From Pempheris klunzingeri (taxonomy: Eukaryota; Chordata; Actinopteri; Acropomatiformes; Pempheridae), in assembly GCF_042242105.1 (NCBI RefSeq), contig NC_092020.1:24990842-25054841 (forward strand): a DNA stretch of 64,000 nt, in the 5' to 3' direction. The translations under genes were made by a program, and so were the position numbers. This document shows, piece after piece, positions 32,935 through 44,379 of this stretch. Under the pieces are notes generated by a model. The model ran no database searches, was not told the origin of the DNA, and was given only the letters and a program-made list of their open reading frames with translations. How positions within the stretch are numbered: the stretch's first letter is position 1; each line of letters opens with the position of its first letter.

Positions 32935-35900
32935 CTAAGAATCAGTTTTTTTTTTAAAGTATTTGTTAATAAATGCAGCCAGCAGGTCTCTGTACGGCGT
33001 GTCTGATCGGTTAGTTCGGAGTTTGAGCATTTTGTGGACCGCAGGAGAACGGAGGAAGAGGTTGTGGCTGAATCCCACCAGGCTGGAGGTGAACCAGTAC
33101 AGAGCCATGGACTGGGAGGGGGAGGAAACAGAAAACAAAGTGATTTTAGAGAATCAGTGCGGCTGCAGGCTTTGGTTCAGGTAGCGCTCTCTTCAAACAC
33201 ACCAGACCCCATTGACAAAAGGACTAATTTTACCTTGCACGATATGGGAGAGGCTGGTCTGGTTGCTGTGACTTTGGTGAATTGACACGTTAATTTGGAT
33301 TCAAACTAAGTTTTTAAAACAGCAAAGTCGCACATTAACACCAACAAACTAACCGATCAAGGCAGCAGTAGACCAGCAATTCCTGTATTCTGTAATATAA
33401 AATTACTGTTTTTACCAATGGAGTCTGGTGGCTTCAAATCATGATGATGTATGAAGCTGTTTTGTCACATATTTTACCTTTATCACATATATGCACCTTC
33501 TGCAATTTGGATATTGCGATGTTTGATAAAATTTTTATTGATTGTTCACACCTAATCTGGACTGATCTGGAGTCAGGTCTCGCTTCAGGTCTCAGTCACT
33601 GTAAAGACTTGCAGCAGAAACATGTTTCCAGAGTTTGAGCTGCAGATTCCAGTCTCTGACAGATAACACATGCCTGCGTGTGCTTAATCTGATGAAGGCA
33701 TGTACATGTGTGATGCTGGCAAGAACGAACACAGGACGCTGGCGGGAATGTGTGGACGTCTGACAGAACTCGACTCAACATGTTCGGGGGAAAAAACTCA
33801 AAGATTCATCAACCCAACAGATCTGAACATGAAACCTCCATTAGCGTCTCCTCTGTCTGTATGTCAGCCTGGTGTCACTCCAAACTGAACCAGCCAGCTG
33901 CTCGGATTTTATTTGATTTCATATCACATCATGTCAGACCATCCCTTAAAAGGTTAACTCCGGTATTTTTAAACTGGGGCCTATTTTTCAAATATATTTT
34001 TGGGTTCATTTTAAGTGTCTGACAACATTATGGAAATGATTCCTGCAGAGATTGTTAAACCAAAAACAGCAGTTATATCGCTCTCTTCAACCACACCAGA
34101 CTCCATTGACAAAAACGTGTATTTTACATGGTAGTTGTTAAGTCTACTCCTGTATTGATAAGTTAGTTTATTTATGTTATTGTGTGACTTGGATGTTTTA
34201 AAGGAGTAATTCGGGTGCAACATAGTGTTTGTGTAACACACAATAAGACAAAAAATGAGGCAACGGTAGACCAGCCACTCCTGTGTTCGGCAAGGTAAAA
34301 TCACTGTTTACGTCAATGGAGTTTGGTGGGTTTAATGTCAAAGCCAAAATATGTAAAAACACCGGACGTATCCTTTAACTCACTGAGGGGACTGTAGCAG
34401 CAATGGGGATCATCAGCACGGAGAAAACTCGGATAAAGTTCGTCATAAACCTTTGTAACCGAGACGGGTTGACTCTCTGAAGAGAAAACACCTGAAGAAG
34501 AACAGAAAGAAGAAGAGAGGAGGGTTAGTTTAGATGACGTCGCCAGGTCAGGTGATCACACAGCTGCTGAGCAGACTGACCTCTACGACGAACAGGTTGG
34601 TGAGTCCGAGGCAGACAGGTAGGATCCAGGTGGAGTCAGGTAAGGTGAGGTCAGGGAACCACAGGCCGCCTCCTGCTGCCAGATCAGACTGCAGCGCTGC
34701 AGAAAACACAGTTTACTTTTAGTCAAAGGCAGTAAGTCCTGGTCCAGGACTGATCCAGGGTCAGTGAGAACTTAAGGACTGGCCCACCGTGGTTATCATG
34801 GTTTTCTATTTTTCATTAGTTTTTATTTTCATTTTGTTTAGTTTCTTTTCTAAAGTCTAGTCAACTAAACTAAAGTCAACTAAAGTGTTTTAGTTTGAAG
34901 GCTGGTTATAGTTAAAGGATAGCTGGGCCATATTTTAGGTTTGAAATGACTGGAAGGTACAAAAACCTTTGAAATTAGTCCTTTTAGATCCTTTTTGTTT
35001 AATAAGAAACAGCTGTTGTAAACCTGCTTTTCAAACCCGCCAGACTCCATTGACAAAAATGTTAATTTTGCAGAACACTTGAATGGCTGGTCTACTGCTG
35101 CCTTGATCTATCAGTTTGTTTGTTTTATTGTTTTTTTGTTACGCACCTTTTTTGTTGGATCTGAACTAACCCTTTAAAACACCAAAATCACACAAGAATA
35201 CAAACAACCGAGACAACAGTAGACCAGCAGCTCCCGTGTAAAATCAGCATTTTTGTCAATGGAGTCTGGTGGCCTTGAAGAGACCGATATAACAGCTGTT
35301 AATGGTTTTAAAAAAAGGATCTTACAGGTCTGTCTCAGCAAGAATCCTTTTCACATATTGTTGTCAGACCCCAATCAGTTGTCCAAAAGGATTATGTTGA
35401 GGCCATTTCAGCCTGTTTGCCGCCTGTTCTCAGCTGTCGACTGAGCGGTTGTAGTACCCATCAGTCATTTTGACAACAAAAACATCAGAGTTATTCGTTC
35501 ACTGTGATAACCTTGGTCCAGTCTCAGTGTTCGCTTACCAGACTGGTCCATACTCAGGTTTCTGAGGGCCAGAGAGATGCTGATCCACAGGGGCAGCTGA
35601 ACCCAGACCAGCGCACTGGCTTTGAAGGGGTGACAGTTGTCTCTGACGTAGAGCTGAGAAACAATACGACGCAGATTCTTCTTGAACTGGAGCCTGAACA
35701 GAAACAACAGGGAGCACAGAGCAGCGTGACGATGATGATGATGATGATGATGATGATGACATTATCTGGTTGGTAGTGCAGCAGCATCATGGTGGTTACT
35801 GATGCTGCATTTGTTCCTGTGACGCTGTGATTTCTGCGAGATCAACAACCACCCTTGATTTTCTGCTTTAATCTCTTCACTGTAACCAGCAGTGTCACAC

Positions 35901-38900
35901 TTGATCTTATCATCAGGGGAGGGGGGGGCTCTGTTAGCTGCCCTGTTAGCTTAGCTCTCAGCCTAGACTAGTTATATACAGCAAATTATCTCATTTCAGA
36001 AGAATACATGTATTATGAATCATACTCTTATAGGTTCATTTACATTTGTGCAAAGCAGTTAAATGTCTATTTATGTGGAAGAACATGAGAGCAGTGGGAA
36101 AACCACATTCCTGGTGTGTGTTGACATACTTGGCATTCCTATGTACTTGATTTTGTTTAAAAACAGCTGAAAAGTGAGTGGAGTTTGGTCTCTAACGGAT
36201 TCTTCTTTCTCAGAGCAGGATAAAGGTCACGAAGTCTCCATGTGGAAGCTTCCTGTTGGCGTTCGCCTGACTTTGAATGAATCTACAGATCAGATAAGAA
36301 GCACAGCTGCGCTCTGATTCTCACCGGCACTGCTTCTCCGTCCAGCCTCTCTCTTTCGCTCGGACCGAAATTTCGTACCGAAGCCTCTTCGCCAGCGCCG
36401 AGATCTCCGCCTGCAGCGCCTCCACCTGCGCATCAAACTGGAGGTTACTATGGTTACCGCCATGGAGGCGAGGCTCCTGTAAACTAATGAGTCTGCGTGT
36501 TTACAGACACCTGGTGAGACATAAACTGTTCAGCCGGGGGAGTCGGATCTGGTCAAGTGTTTTATATCTGTTTGGTTTTCTCAGAGGAAAGAGGAGGAGG
36601 AGGAGAGGAGGAGGAGGAGGAGGTTATCAACATGAAAAGGATGAGGAGAAGCAGATAGGAGGAGGAGGGGAGGAGAGAAGGAATGGGAGTTGAGGAGGAG
36701 ATTAGGGGGAGGAAAGGGAGGCGAGGAGGTGAAGAGAAGCAGTGTGGAGTGCAGGAGGAGTGGAGAAGCGGGGGAGGAGAGGAGGTCAAGGAGAAGATTA
36801 AGAGAAGTGGGAGGGAGGGAGGAAGAAGAGGAGAAGGAGGTGACAAAGGAGAGCTAGGGAGGGGGAGGAGATTATTAAGAGGAGGAAAATGAGAAGGGGG
36901 GAGAGGAGAGTAGGTGAGGAGGAGGAGGAGGAGCTGATGTGTGGATTCCTGAGATATTTCTGGGGACAAAGTCTGATCTGATCTGAGTTCAGATTCACAG
37001 AGCTGAGGCCGGCTGAGCGGCGACAGAGCCACTGATCTCAGCTCAGTTTGTTTTTTCATGGAACCTCTTATCACTGAATCTCGTGTTCAGACTCAAACCA
37101 GCGACACGTGAGCGCGTCCCCAAAACACCGTGGGACTTCCTGTCTGCTGCCGTCGGCCCATCTGATACACTCACAGCCGCTGTTTGAGTCTAAACATGAA
37201 GAAAAATGAAAAACATCAGCAGACGTCTGAGCACCAAACACGCCGTTCGTGTAATTCAGGTAACGAACAAACGTGCTGGAGCCGCCGTGTTTACGTCCTG
37301 CGGGAGCGTTTTGATTGGTCCACTTCATCTGATGGATTAACATCAGCTCCCAGGTCACATGTGCACGTGACGCTCAAACTGTGTACGTGAACTGCAAACA
37401 CAGAGTACGTGTACACGATGTGATTAGCTTTGTCCTTCACTCCCACTATTTAATGATCTGATGCCCTCTGAGGAGCCACTGGTGTTTATTATCACCAGAT
37501 TATCATTATTACTGTTATTAATTATTATTATCATGTTATAGTTACTGTTATTAGTATTATTCTTTGTATTATTATTAATAATTAATAATATTGTTGTTGT
37601 TATTATGCTGGAGACTGTGGAGAGGAGGAGGTGAAGAAGAGGAGGAGAGGAGAAAGAAGAATGCGTGGGAGGAGGAGAAGAGGAAGAAAGGAAGAAAATG
37701 AGAGTAGTGGGAGGTGAAGAAGAGGAGAAGGAGAGGAGACGTGGCAGCATGTTGCCCTCTGGGAAATAAAATAGGAAGAGGAAGAAGAAAGGAGGAGGAG
37801 AGGAGGGGGAGGTGAAGAAGAGGAGAGGAGGAGGTGGAAAGGAATGGGAAGAGGAGGAAGAAGAGGAGAGTAGTGAGAGGTGAACGAGAGGAGGAGGAGA
37901 AAGGGGAGGTGAAGAAAAGGAGGTGGAAAGGAATAGGAAGAGGAGAAAGAAGAATGTATAGGGGGAGAGGAAGAAAGGAAGAAGAGGAGAGTAGTGGGAG
38001 GTGAAGAAGAGGAGGAGGTGGACGTAGCAGCATGTCGCCCTCTGGAGGGGAGGAAGAGGAAGGCAGGAGGAGGAGGAGAGGAGGACTGGAAGAAAGGAAG
38101 ATGAGAGGAGGAGAAGGTGAAGCAGAAGAGAAGTAATGGGAGGTGAAGAAGAGGAGGAGGTGGAGGAAGACGTGGCAGCATGTTGCCCTCTGGAAAAAAA
38201 TAGAAAGAGGAGGAAAGAAAGGTGTAGGAGGAGGAGGGGGGAGGTGAAGAAGATGAGAGGAGGAGGTAAAACGGAAAAAGATGAGAGTAGTGGGAGGTGA
38301 ACAAGAGGGGAGGAGGAGGAGAAAGGGGAGGTGATGAAGAGGAGGAGGTGGCCAAAGAGGTGGCTGCATGTTGCCCTCTGGAAAAAAAAATAGGAAGAAG
38401 AAGAGGAGGAGAGGAGAAAGAAAAAGGGTGGAGGAAGAGGAGGTGAAGAGGAAGATGAGAGGAGGAGAGAAAGAAGAGGTTGCACCATGTCACCCTCTGG
38501 TAAGGAGGAAGAGGAGGAGGAGGAGGAGGAGGAGGAGGAGGAGGCAGCATGTCGCCCCCTGGAGGAGGTGAAGTCCATCACACCATCAGTCACTGCTGCT
38601 GAGTGAGTGTCCACTTTATTAGGAACACTGAGCTAATAGAGCTCAATACTAATCAATTAATCCACAGAGCTGAAGACAAATCAGTCAGTTCAATGATAAG
38701 TGATCGTGAGACTAATTAAAACTAATTAAAACATCATGTCACTCACCCTGGAGATGATGACCACCTGGTAGGCGGCGAGCGGCAGAGTGATGACCGTCCT
38801 GACCGACACCGTCGCCACGACGATGCTGAGCCACCACGGCAGCCCGCTCACCTGCTGCACGCTCGCCAGGAAGTGTTCGCACAGGTGAACCGCCGCAGAG

Positions 38901-39226
38901 TCCGAGAGGCTGCCGTACCAACCGTCTGCACCTGCACCACCACCGCCACCGTCACCTGAGAGCCTCCTGACACCTGGAGGCGTCCAAAGACCGGGGGACG
39001 TCCCAACACTGGACAGTGTCCTGATACCTGACAGCGCCCCGACACCTGAGAGCCTCCTGACACCTGGAGGTGTCCCCAGACCGGGTAAGGTGTGACGGCA
39101 GACTGCAGGAGGTGCAGAGCAGGTGTGACCAGGTGGAGGTGACTTCCTGTTGAACGCAGCAGAGCAGAGTCCTCGGACAGGAAGCTGCAGGACGGTGGAC
39201 CTCACCGACCCCCCCACACTCAACAT
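32935..39226 (-). CDS. cox18: Mitochondrial inner-membrane insertase COX18
   Basis: Oxa1/YidC-family insertase that helps export the C-terminal tail of COX2 across the mitochondrial inner membrane. Six exons close in phase to 395 residues: 38747-39226, 36325-36476, 35539-35693, 34581-34696, 34384-34491 and 32935-33111. Family landmarks are WWLSIVVATVSVRTVITLPL (TM1), then a helical loop ending EKQCR, LQFKKNLRRIVSQLYVRDNC, ALVWVQLPLWISISLALRNL (TM), LPVCLGLTNLFVVE (TM) and IRVFSVLMIPIAATVPS followed by SMALYWFTSSLVGFSHNLFL (TM pair). The N-terminal 110 residues are Arg/Ser/Pro/Gly-rich, as in a targeting sequence, and contain a duplicated segment. The protein is about 60 residues longer than the human one, all of the excess N-terminal. 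Start chosen at MLSVGGSV; an upstream in-frame ATG exists. Confidence 0.93.
33175..33435. repeat. Foldback interspersed repeat, copy c
   Basis: In cox18 intron 5. AACACACCAGACCCCATTGAC and its inverse TTTACCAATGGAGTCTGGTG flank a core with GGTCTGGTTGCTGTGACTTT. Confidence 0.65.
33945..34375. repeat. Foldback interspersed repeat, copy d
   Basis: In cox18 intron 5. ACTCCGGTATTTTTAAACTG opens the copy. CACCAGACTCCATTGAC on one arm and GTCAATGGAGTTTGGTG on the other flank a core with GTGTGACTTGGATGTTTTAA. It ends ACACCGGACGTATCCTTTAA, the inverse of its start. Confidence 0.75.
34905..35425. repeat. Foldback interspersed repeat, copy e
   Basis: In cox18 intron 3, with both arms. CGCCAGACTCCATTGACAAA is near 35038, and the inverse TTTTGTCAATGGAGTCTGGT is near 35250. 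The core has TTGATCTATCAGTTTGTTTG. Confidence 0.75.
36560..36945. repeat. GA-rich polypurine tract
   Basis: In cox18 intron 1, beginning about 85 bp upstream (coding sense) of exon 2. Almost uninterrupted purines on the plus strand (GGAGGA and GAAGAG blocks) for nearly 400 bp. On the transcript this is a C/U-rich stretch just before the exon 2 acceptor, an extreme polypyrimidine tract. Confidence 0.85.
37612..38575. repeat. Polypurine array with higher-order unit
   Basis: In cox18 intron 1. GGA/GAA-rich purine runs are interrupted six times by the same mixed spacer, close to GGCAGCATGTTGCCCTCTGG, near 37743, 38027, 38173, 38362, 38485 and 38545. So this is a tandem array of a 60-280 bp unit rather than a plain microsatellite. 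Long Ser/Pro/Leu open frames on the minus strand are artefacts of composition. Confidence 0.85.
38953..39070 (-). repeat. Coding duplication in the COX18 leader
   Basis: Two 28-bp copies at 38953-38980 and 39043-39070, identical on the plus strand (CACCTGAGAGCCTCCTGACA then CCTGGAGG), encode TPPGVRRLSG twice, with diverged copies between them. Length variation here would change only the presequence. Confidence 0.75.
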
Positions 39227-39339
39227 GGTGACCCCCCCCAACCGGCCTGAAACACTGAGACGAAGAGATGACAAACGATTAGTGAAGAAGACGGTTAATA
39301 TCTTCATCATCACATAGTCCTGAACCTGAACACAGACCA

Positions 39340-40475
39340 ACTGGGACCATCACAGACCAGTACGGTCTAACAGGGATCATGCCAGACCAGTACAGTCTGA
39401 CAGGGACCATTACAGACCAGTACAGTCTGACAGGGACCATTACAGACCAGTACAGTCTGACAGGGATCATTACAGACCAGCAGGGACCATCACAGACCAA
39501 CGGAAACCATCACAGACCAACAGGGACCAACAGAGATCATCACAGACCAACAGGGACCATTACAGACCACCACAGACCAACAGAGACCATTACAGACCAG
39601 TACAGTCTAACGGGGAAAATTACAGACCAACAGAGACCAACAGGGACCATCGCAGGCCATCACAGACCAACAGGGACCATTACAGACCAACAGGGACCAT
39701 TACAGACCAACAGGGACTATTACAGACCCACAGGGACCATCACAGACCAACAGAGACCATTATAGACCAACAGGGACCATTACAGACCCACAGGGACTAT
39801 TACAGACCGACAGGGACCATCACAGACCAACAGAGACCATTACAGACCAACAGGGACCATTACAGACCAACAGGGACCATTACATACCAGCAGGGACCAT
39901 TACAGACCAACAGGGACCATTACAGACCAGCAGGGACCATTACAGACCAACAGGGACCATTACAGACCAACAGAGACCATTACAGACCAACAGGGACCAT
40001 TACAGACTAACAGGGACCATTACAGACCAGCAGGGACCATTACAGACCAACAGGGACCATTACAGACCAACAGAGACCATTATAGACCAACAGGGACCAT
40101 TACAGACCCACAGGGACTATTACAGACCCACAGGGACCATCACAGACCAACAGAGACCATCACAGACCAACAGGGACCATTACAGACCAGCAGGGACCAT
40201 TACAGACCAGCAGGGACCATTACAGACCAGCAGGGACCATTACAGACCAACAGGGACCATTACAGACCAACAGGGACCATTACAGACCAGCAGGGACCAT
40301 TACAGACCAACAGGGACCATTACAGACCAGCAGGGACCATTACAGACCAACAGGGACCATTACAGACCAACAGAGACCATTACAGACCAGCAGGGACCAT
40401 TACAGACTAACAGGGACCATTACAGACTAACAGGGACCATTACAGACCAACAGAGACCATTACAGACCAACACAG
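39340..40475. repeat. 20-bp minisatellite, more than 50 copies
   Basis: Array of CAGGGACCATTACAGACCAA with few variants (CAGCAGG, CAACAGA, CACAGGGACTAT). It starts about 110 bp upstream of the cox18 start codon, in the 5' flank, and ends just before 40480. At the left end a 30-bp variant with a TACAGTCTGA insert is tandemly repeated, so the array shows staged growth. Confidence 0.95.
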
Positions 40476-41780
40476 TAAACTGGATGTTTTATATTTGAAT
40501 TAAACTAAAACTAAAGCAGCAGAATTACTGTTATTAAAACGTTATTATTGCTCCTGAAGCTAAGGCTGAGCAGAAACACGGTCCGTCTGTCTAAACAGCT
40601 AAAAACAAGACCTGGACGTACCTGCGTGACGTCAGCCCTCAGGTGACCTGTCTCCGCTGTGTAGAAACTCTGATTTTCTTCTGTGTGTTTTATTCTGTCA
40701 CCTTCATCCCTCCATCCGCCGGCAGCACAGCGTCCCGCAGATATGACGTCACAGTGTTTACCGACGCGTGTCGGCCAAATGTGACGTATAGAAGGGGGCC
40801 GTTGAAAATATAAAAAATATATGTGTAAATAAAAGCAAACAAACATTATTAATGAGGTGGAAACGTGTCACAAAAACTGAAAATTATCAGCGAATAGACG
40901 AAGATTTACCGGAAACTTAGCCGGGATTCAACCGGAAAAATGACAACCAGACCTTCACAATAAAAGACTCATTAATGTGTAGAGTTGTAACTGTTTTCCT
41001 CGACGGCAAAATGAGCGCATTTTAAAATTATACACATATATTCGTGTTATACATTTCTGAGACAGTGGTTTTACTTACTGAATGTAATATTCACATAATG
41101 ATTGGCAAACATTCAGTGTAATTCGGACAACAACATAATCATATATTATGTGTAATAAAGATATTACAAAGTTATTCAGGAAACTCAAATTAAAAACCTA
41201 GAGGTGGAAGAAATATTCAGATCCTGTAATTAAGTTCAAATAGCTTAGCGACAAAAATACTCCCATCACAAGTAAAAAAGTAAAAATATCGGCACGATGT
41301 CCTTAAAAACAAAAATGTACTTATTACATAGCACAATGAGTCATATAAACATATGGTATTAGTTTATTATCGCCAATACTTAAATGTATAAGAAGCTTTT
41401 TAATATTGTAGCCGGTCAGGCTGGAGGTAATTGTTAATACTTCATATAGTGTGGCAGATTAATTGATTAAAATGCATCATACTTTAAAACCTTATTAAAT
41501 GTTTAATGTGTAGAATCAGAAGAGTAAGGAGTAACTACAGCTGTCAGATATATGTGGTGCAGTAAAAAAAAACCTACTTTACAGTATTTCCCCCTGAAAT
41601 GTAGTACAGTTTAAGTATTAAGTGAAAGTAGAGAGAAATGCTCATGTAAAGCACAAGAATAAAAGAAACTTCCTCTGCTCTTTTATTGTGAAGAGTCTAC
41701 CCGGAAGTGCTGCAGTGGATAATCTTGTTTCCGGACAGATCAGTCCCCCCCCCCTCCCCGTCACCTGTCAGACAGTAGAC
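40476..41780. other. Intergenic between cox18 and selenot2, with one repeat
   Basis: 40480-41200 is unique and AT-rich apart from a GC-rich patch at 40610-40800, a plausible 5' exon or promoter area for cox18. 41203-41640 is an interspersed repeat. The last 100 bp is the selenot2 promoter and 5' UTR. Confidence 0.45.
41203..41640. repeat. Common fish interspersed repeat with inverted ends
   Basis: Left end GAGGTGGAAGAAATATTCAG then ATCCTGTAATTAAGTT. Right end CCTACTTTACAGTATTTCC then TTAAGTATTAAGTG. ACAAAAATACTCCCATCACA and TTGTTAATACTTCATATAG lie inside. It is of the same broad type as the fragment at 27655 and is probably a non-autonomous DNA element. Confidence 0.55.
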
Positions 41781-43977
41781 ATGGCGGAGTACAGCCAGGC
41801 GGGCCTCCTGGCGGCCCTGCTCCTCTTCACGGCCCTCACGGTCCGGGACGTTTACCTCGGCAGATCGAGCCCGCAGCGCGGACACCAGGCGGCCGACAGC
41901 CCCGGCTTATCCCCGGACACCCTGCAGGACTCAGAGCCCGGGAAACCCGCTAAGGCCTCCATGTACACCGGGCCAGTGCTCAGGTTCCAGTACTGGTGAG
42001 TGGGTTAGCATGGAGGCTAACTGCTAACTGCTGTTTACGGCTACCAGAGCTGTGCTAACAGTGAGCTAACAATTAGCATCATGAGATTATCTCTCTATGG
42101 GGAACATTTATGTCAGAGATGAGGCTTTAACATGCTTCTGTCTCAACACTAAACACGTAGAAACGTCTGAATTATTAAATAAAACATGTTTAAACGTGCC
42201 TAAAGTACATTTGTAACCGTGTCTCCAGTTTTATTATGGTGAAGCTCATTGTGCACTTGTTACAAAATGGTTTCCACTAAAGTTCATAATCTGGTTTAGA
42301 TTATTTCAAGGCTGCAGACATGCAGGTTCAGGTGTGACACCATCCTCTGAAGCTCTGAAGACACTACAGGTGTTATCAGGACATTTATATCTGTTAAAAT
42401 TCATAATAGTAATAATAATATATTGATAAATTATAAATATAAATGATGATATAAAAGAATAATTTATGTTCAAACTGGGATGTGCACCTGTCAGAAGACA
42501 CAGCTTTTCAGTGTGAGGAAGTTAATCATGTTGGATCCCACCTGACAGGTGTCCCCCTGTGTGTTGTCAGTATCTCCTGAGGTTACAGTAAGGTGTTCCA
42601 GGAGTACTCTCGGGCCATCAGCCAGCTGTACCCGGACATCCGCATCGAGGGAGAAAACTACCCGCCGACCCCCTTCAACAGGTGAGTCCTGACGTCACCA
42701 AACCACCTGAGCCAGAGCTCTCTATAAACTCAGACTACTGGCCACCTTCAAGTCCAGCAGAATAATAGAAATAAAATGGCTTTTACAAGCTTTGCTTCAC
42801 TACATGTGTGTGTTTTACAACCACTAGTCTTTGTTTCAAGTTTTGGGCTTTGTGTCGTTTATTTTTAAAATCTATCTGATGATTTACAGACGTGTCTTAT
42901 AACATGTGAGTCTATGGAAAGAAATCTTTTTAGTCCCAACACGCCGTTGTTGTAATTGCACGGTTTGGCCACTATGTAAAATTGGCTTCAAAGCCTTGGG
43001 AGCACTTCCTGGGGCCTTGGCCTGAATCAATGTACGAATTAATTAATCATCTTTGATCACAGCGTGTTCATTTACAGCAGAGGCGTCTGTCAGAAGCATC
43101 GCAAACACGCACTACGACGGGCAGCGTTGTCATAGTAACGGGCCTGTGTCATTATTTTACTACTTAAAATGCCCCTCAAATTAATATCAGATGCCCCAAA
43201 TCATGTTTTAAAAACTAAGATATGATGTAATGAAGCTTCCTGCAGTAACAGGAAGGTTTTTATCTGCACATTCACTTAAGATCAGTGTATGTGAGGGATT
43301 AGTGGCGTCAGAGAGTGTCGCCACAGTCTGAGGTGACACCAGCCAGCCTGCACCGGTAAAACCAAATCTCTCCCCTCAGGTGTGTCGGCAACCTCTTCTC
43401 CTACCTGAAGCTCCTCTCCATCCTGCTCATCGTCAGCGGTCAGAATCCCTTCGTCCTCCTCGGCCTCGACACTCCCAGAGCCTGGACCTGGAGTCAGGAC
43501 AACAAGGTACCCGTTTCCGCGGCAACGGATGCCTCCGCTGGTCGCCACGGCAGCAGGTTTAACTCCCGGCGCTGTTTTGTTTCTGTCGTTTTTGTCAGAT
43601 CTTCTCCTGCCTGATGGCCTTCTTCCTGTGTAACATGATGGAGACCCACTTCCTGTCTACGGGAGCCTTCGAGGTCACTCTGAACGGTGAGTTTTGATTG
43701 GTCCAAAACATGACACCACTGTGAAAGAGGAGTTCTGATTGGAGGAGGGGATGAAGTAGAGAGAGTGGAGCAGCTGGAGAAGGTGTTTTTTTGTCTCCTC
43801 TCTGTTACTTCCTGGTGTAACAGTGTTTTTTGTCCCCTCCCCCTTCAACTCTCAGACGTGCCCGTGTGGTCGAAGCTTCAGTCGGGGTACGTCCCAAACA
43901 TGCAGGAGATGTTCCAGATCCTTGACAACCACCTGAAGATGAACCAGGTGGATCCCATGAGCTTCTCCTCCACGTAG
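41781..43977 (+). CDS. selenot2: Selenoprotein T (teleost SELENOT2-like), in-frame UGA = Sec
   Basis: ER-membrane thioredoxin-like selenoprotein of 220 residues. Exons 41781-41995, 42571-42681, 43380-43506, 43599-43686 and 43856-43977 close in phase only if the TGA at 42578-42580 is read as selenocysteine. This gives C72-I-S-U75 followed by GYSKVFQEY, against CVSUGYRRVFEEY in human SELENOT. Other landmarks are YTGPVLRFQ, YPDIRIEGENYPP, TGAFEVTLND and VPVWSKLQSGYVPNMQ. The N-terminus has a hydrophobic helix (GLLAALLLFTALTV), and two more hydrophobic stretches lie in exons 3-4. The 3' UTR carries a fitting SECIS. The divergent N-terminus and C-terminus suggest the teleost type 2 paralogue rather than selenot1; that part is inference. 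Confidence 0.93.
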
Positions 43978-44119
43978 AGGTGCACACACAGGTAAGCAAA
44001 CACACAGGTAAACAGCAGCGTCACACTGACCCTGTCACCTGTCTCCTCTCATCTGTGTGTGTCTCTCTCTTCAGTTGTGCTGCGTTCAGGTGTCCCGGCT
44101 CAGTGGGACGTTCAGCCGC

Positions 44120-44183
44120 TGGCGTTAATGAAGGTTCGGCCTTAAAGCAGACTCTGCGGGGCCCAGCCGGATGTCCCCCGCCA
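44120..44183 (+). promoter_or_regulatory. SECIS element (type 2) of selenot2
   Basis: About 140 nt after the stop. Parts in order: helix I TGGCG (44120-44124) pairing with CGCCA (44179-44183); quartet ATGA (44128-44131) facing GGA (44169-44171); helix II GGTTCGGCC (44133-44141) pairing with GGCCCAGCC (44160-44168), with one mismatch; unpaired AAA at 44144-44146; then an apical mini-stem GCAG-ACT-CTGC (44147-44157). This is the layout of an AAR-type form 2 SECIS, found by eye. Confidence 0.85.
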
Positions 44184-44368
44184 CAAAACGAGCGCTCCCG
44201 CTGCGTCGGATCACAGCTCAGCACTATAGTACCCATAATGCACTGTTAGCACGGGTGGAGTCAGCTGTACTGACAGACTGACGACTCTACTGGACTCTAC
44301 TGGCTCGTGTTGGATCAGCTTGATTTTTATTTATTTAGTTTGAGGGTCAGTTTGTTCAGCAGGAGCAG

Positions 44369-44374
44369 AATAAA
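44369..44374 (+). terminator. selenot2 polyadenylation signal
   Basis: AATAAA about 390 bp after the stop and 185 bp after the SECIS. Confidence 0.55.
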
Positions 44375-44379
44375 CCTAC

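Noticed and set aside
36562-38614. Several long open frames rich in Ser, Pro, Leu and Phe on the minus strand
   Set aside because: They arise from the polypurine repeat, overlap each other in all frames and lie inside cox18 intron 1 or its flank.
39379-39765. Repetitive open frame of TGTITDQ repeats, and the CRISPR-like look of the 20-bp array
   Set aside because: The array is a head-to-tail minisatellite with no unique spacers in vertebrate DNA; it is neither coding nor CRISPR.
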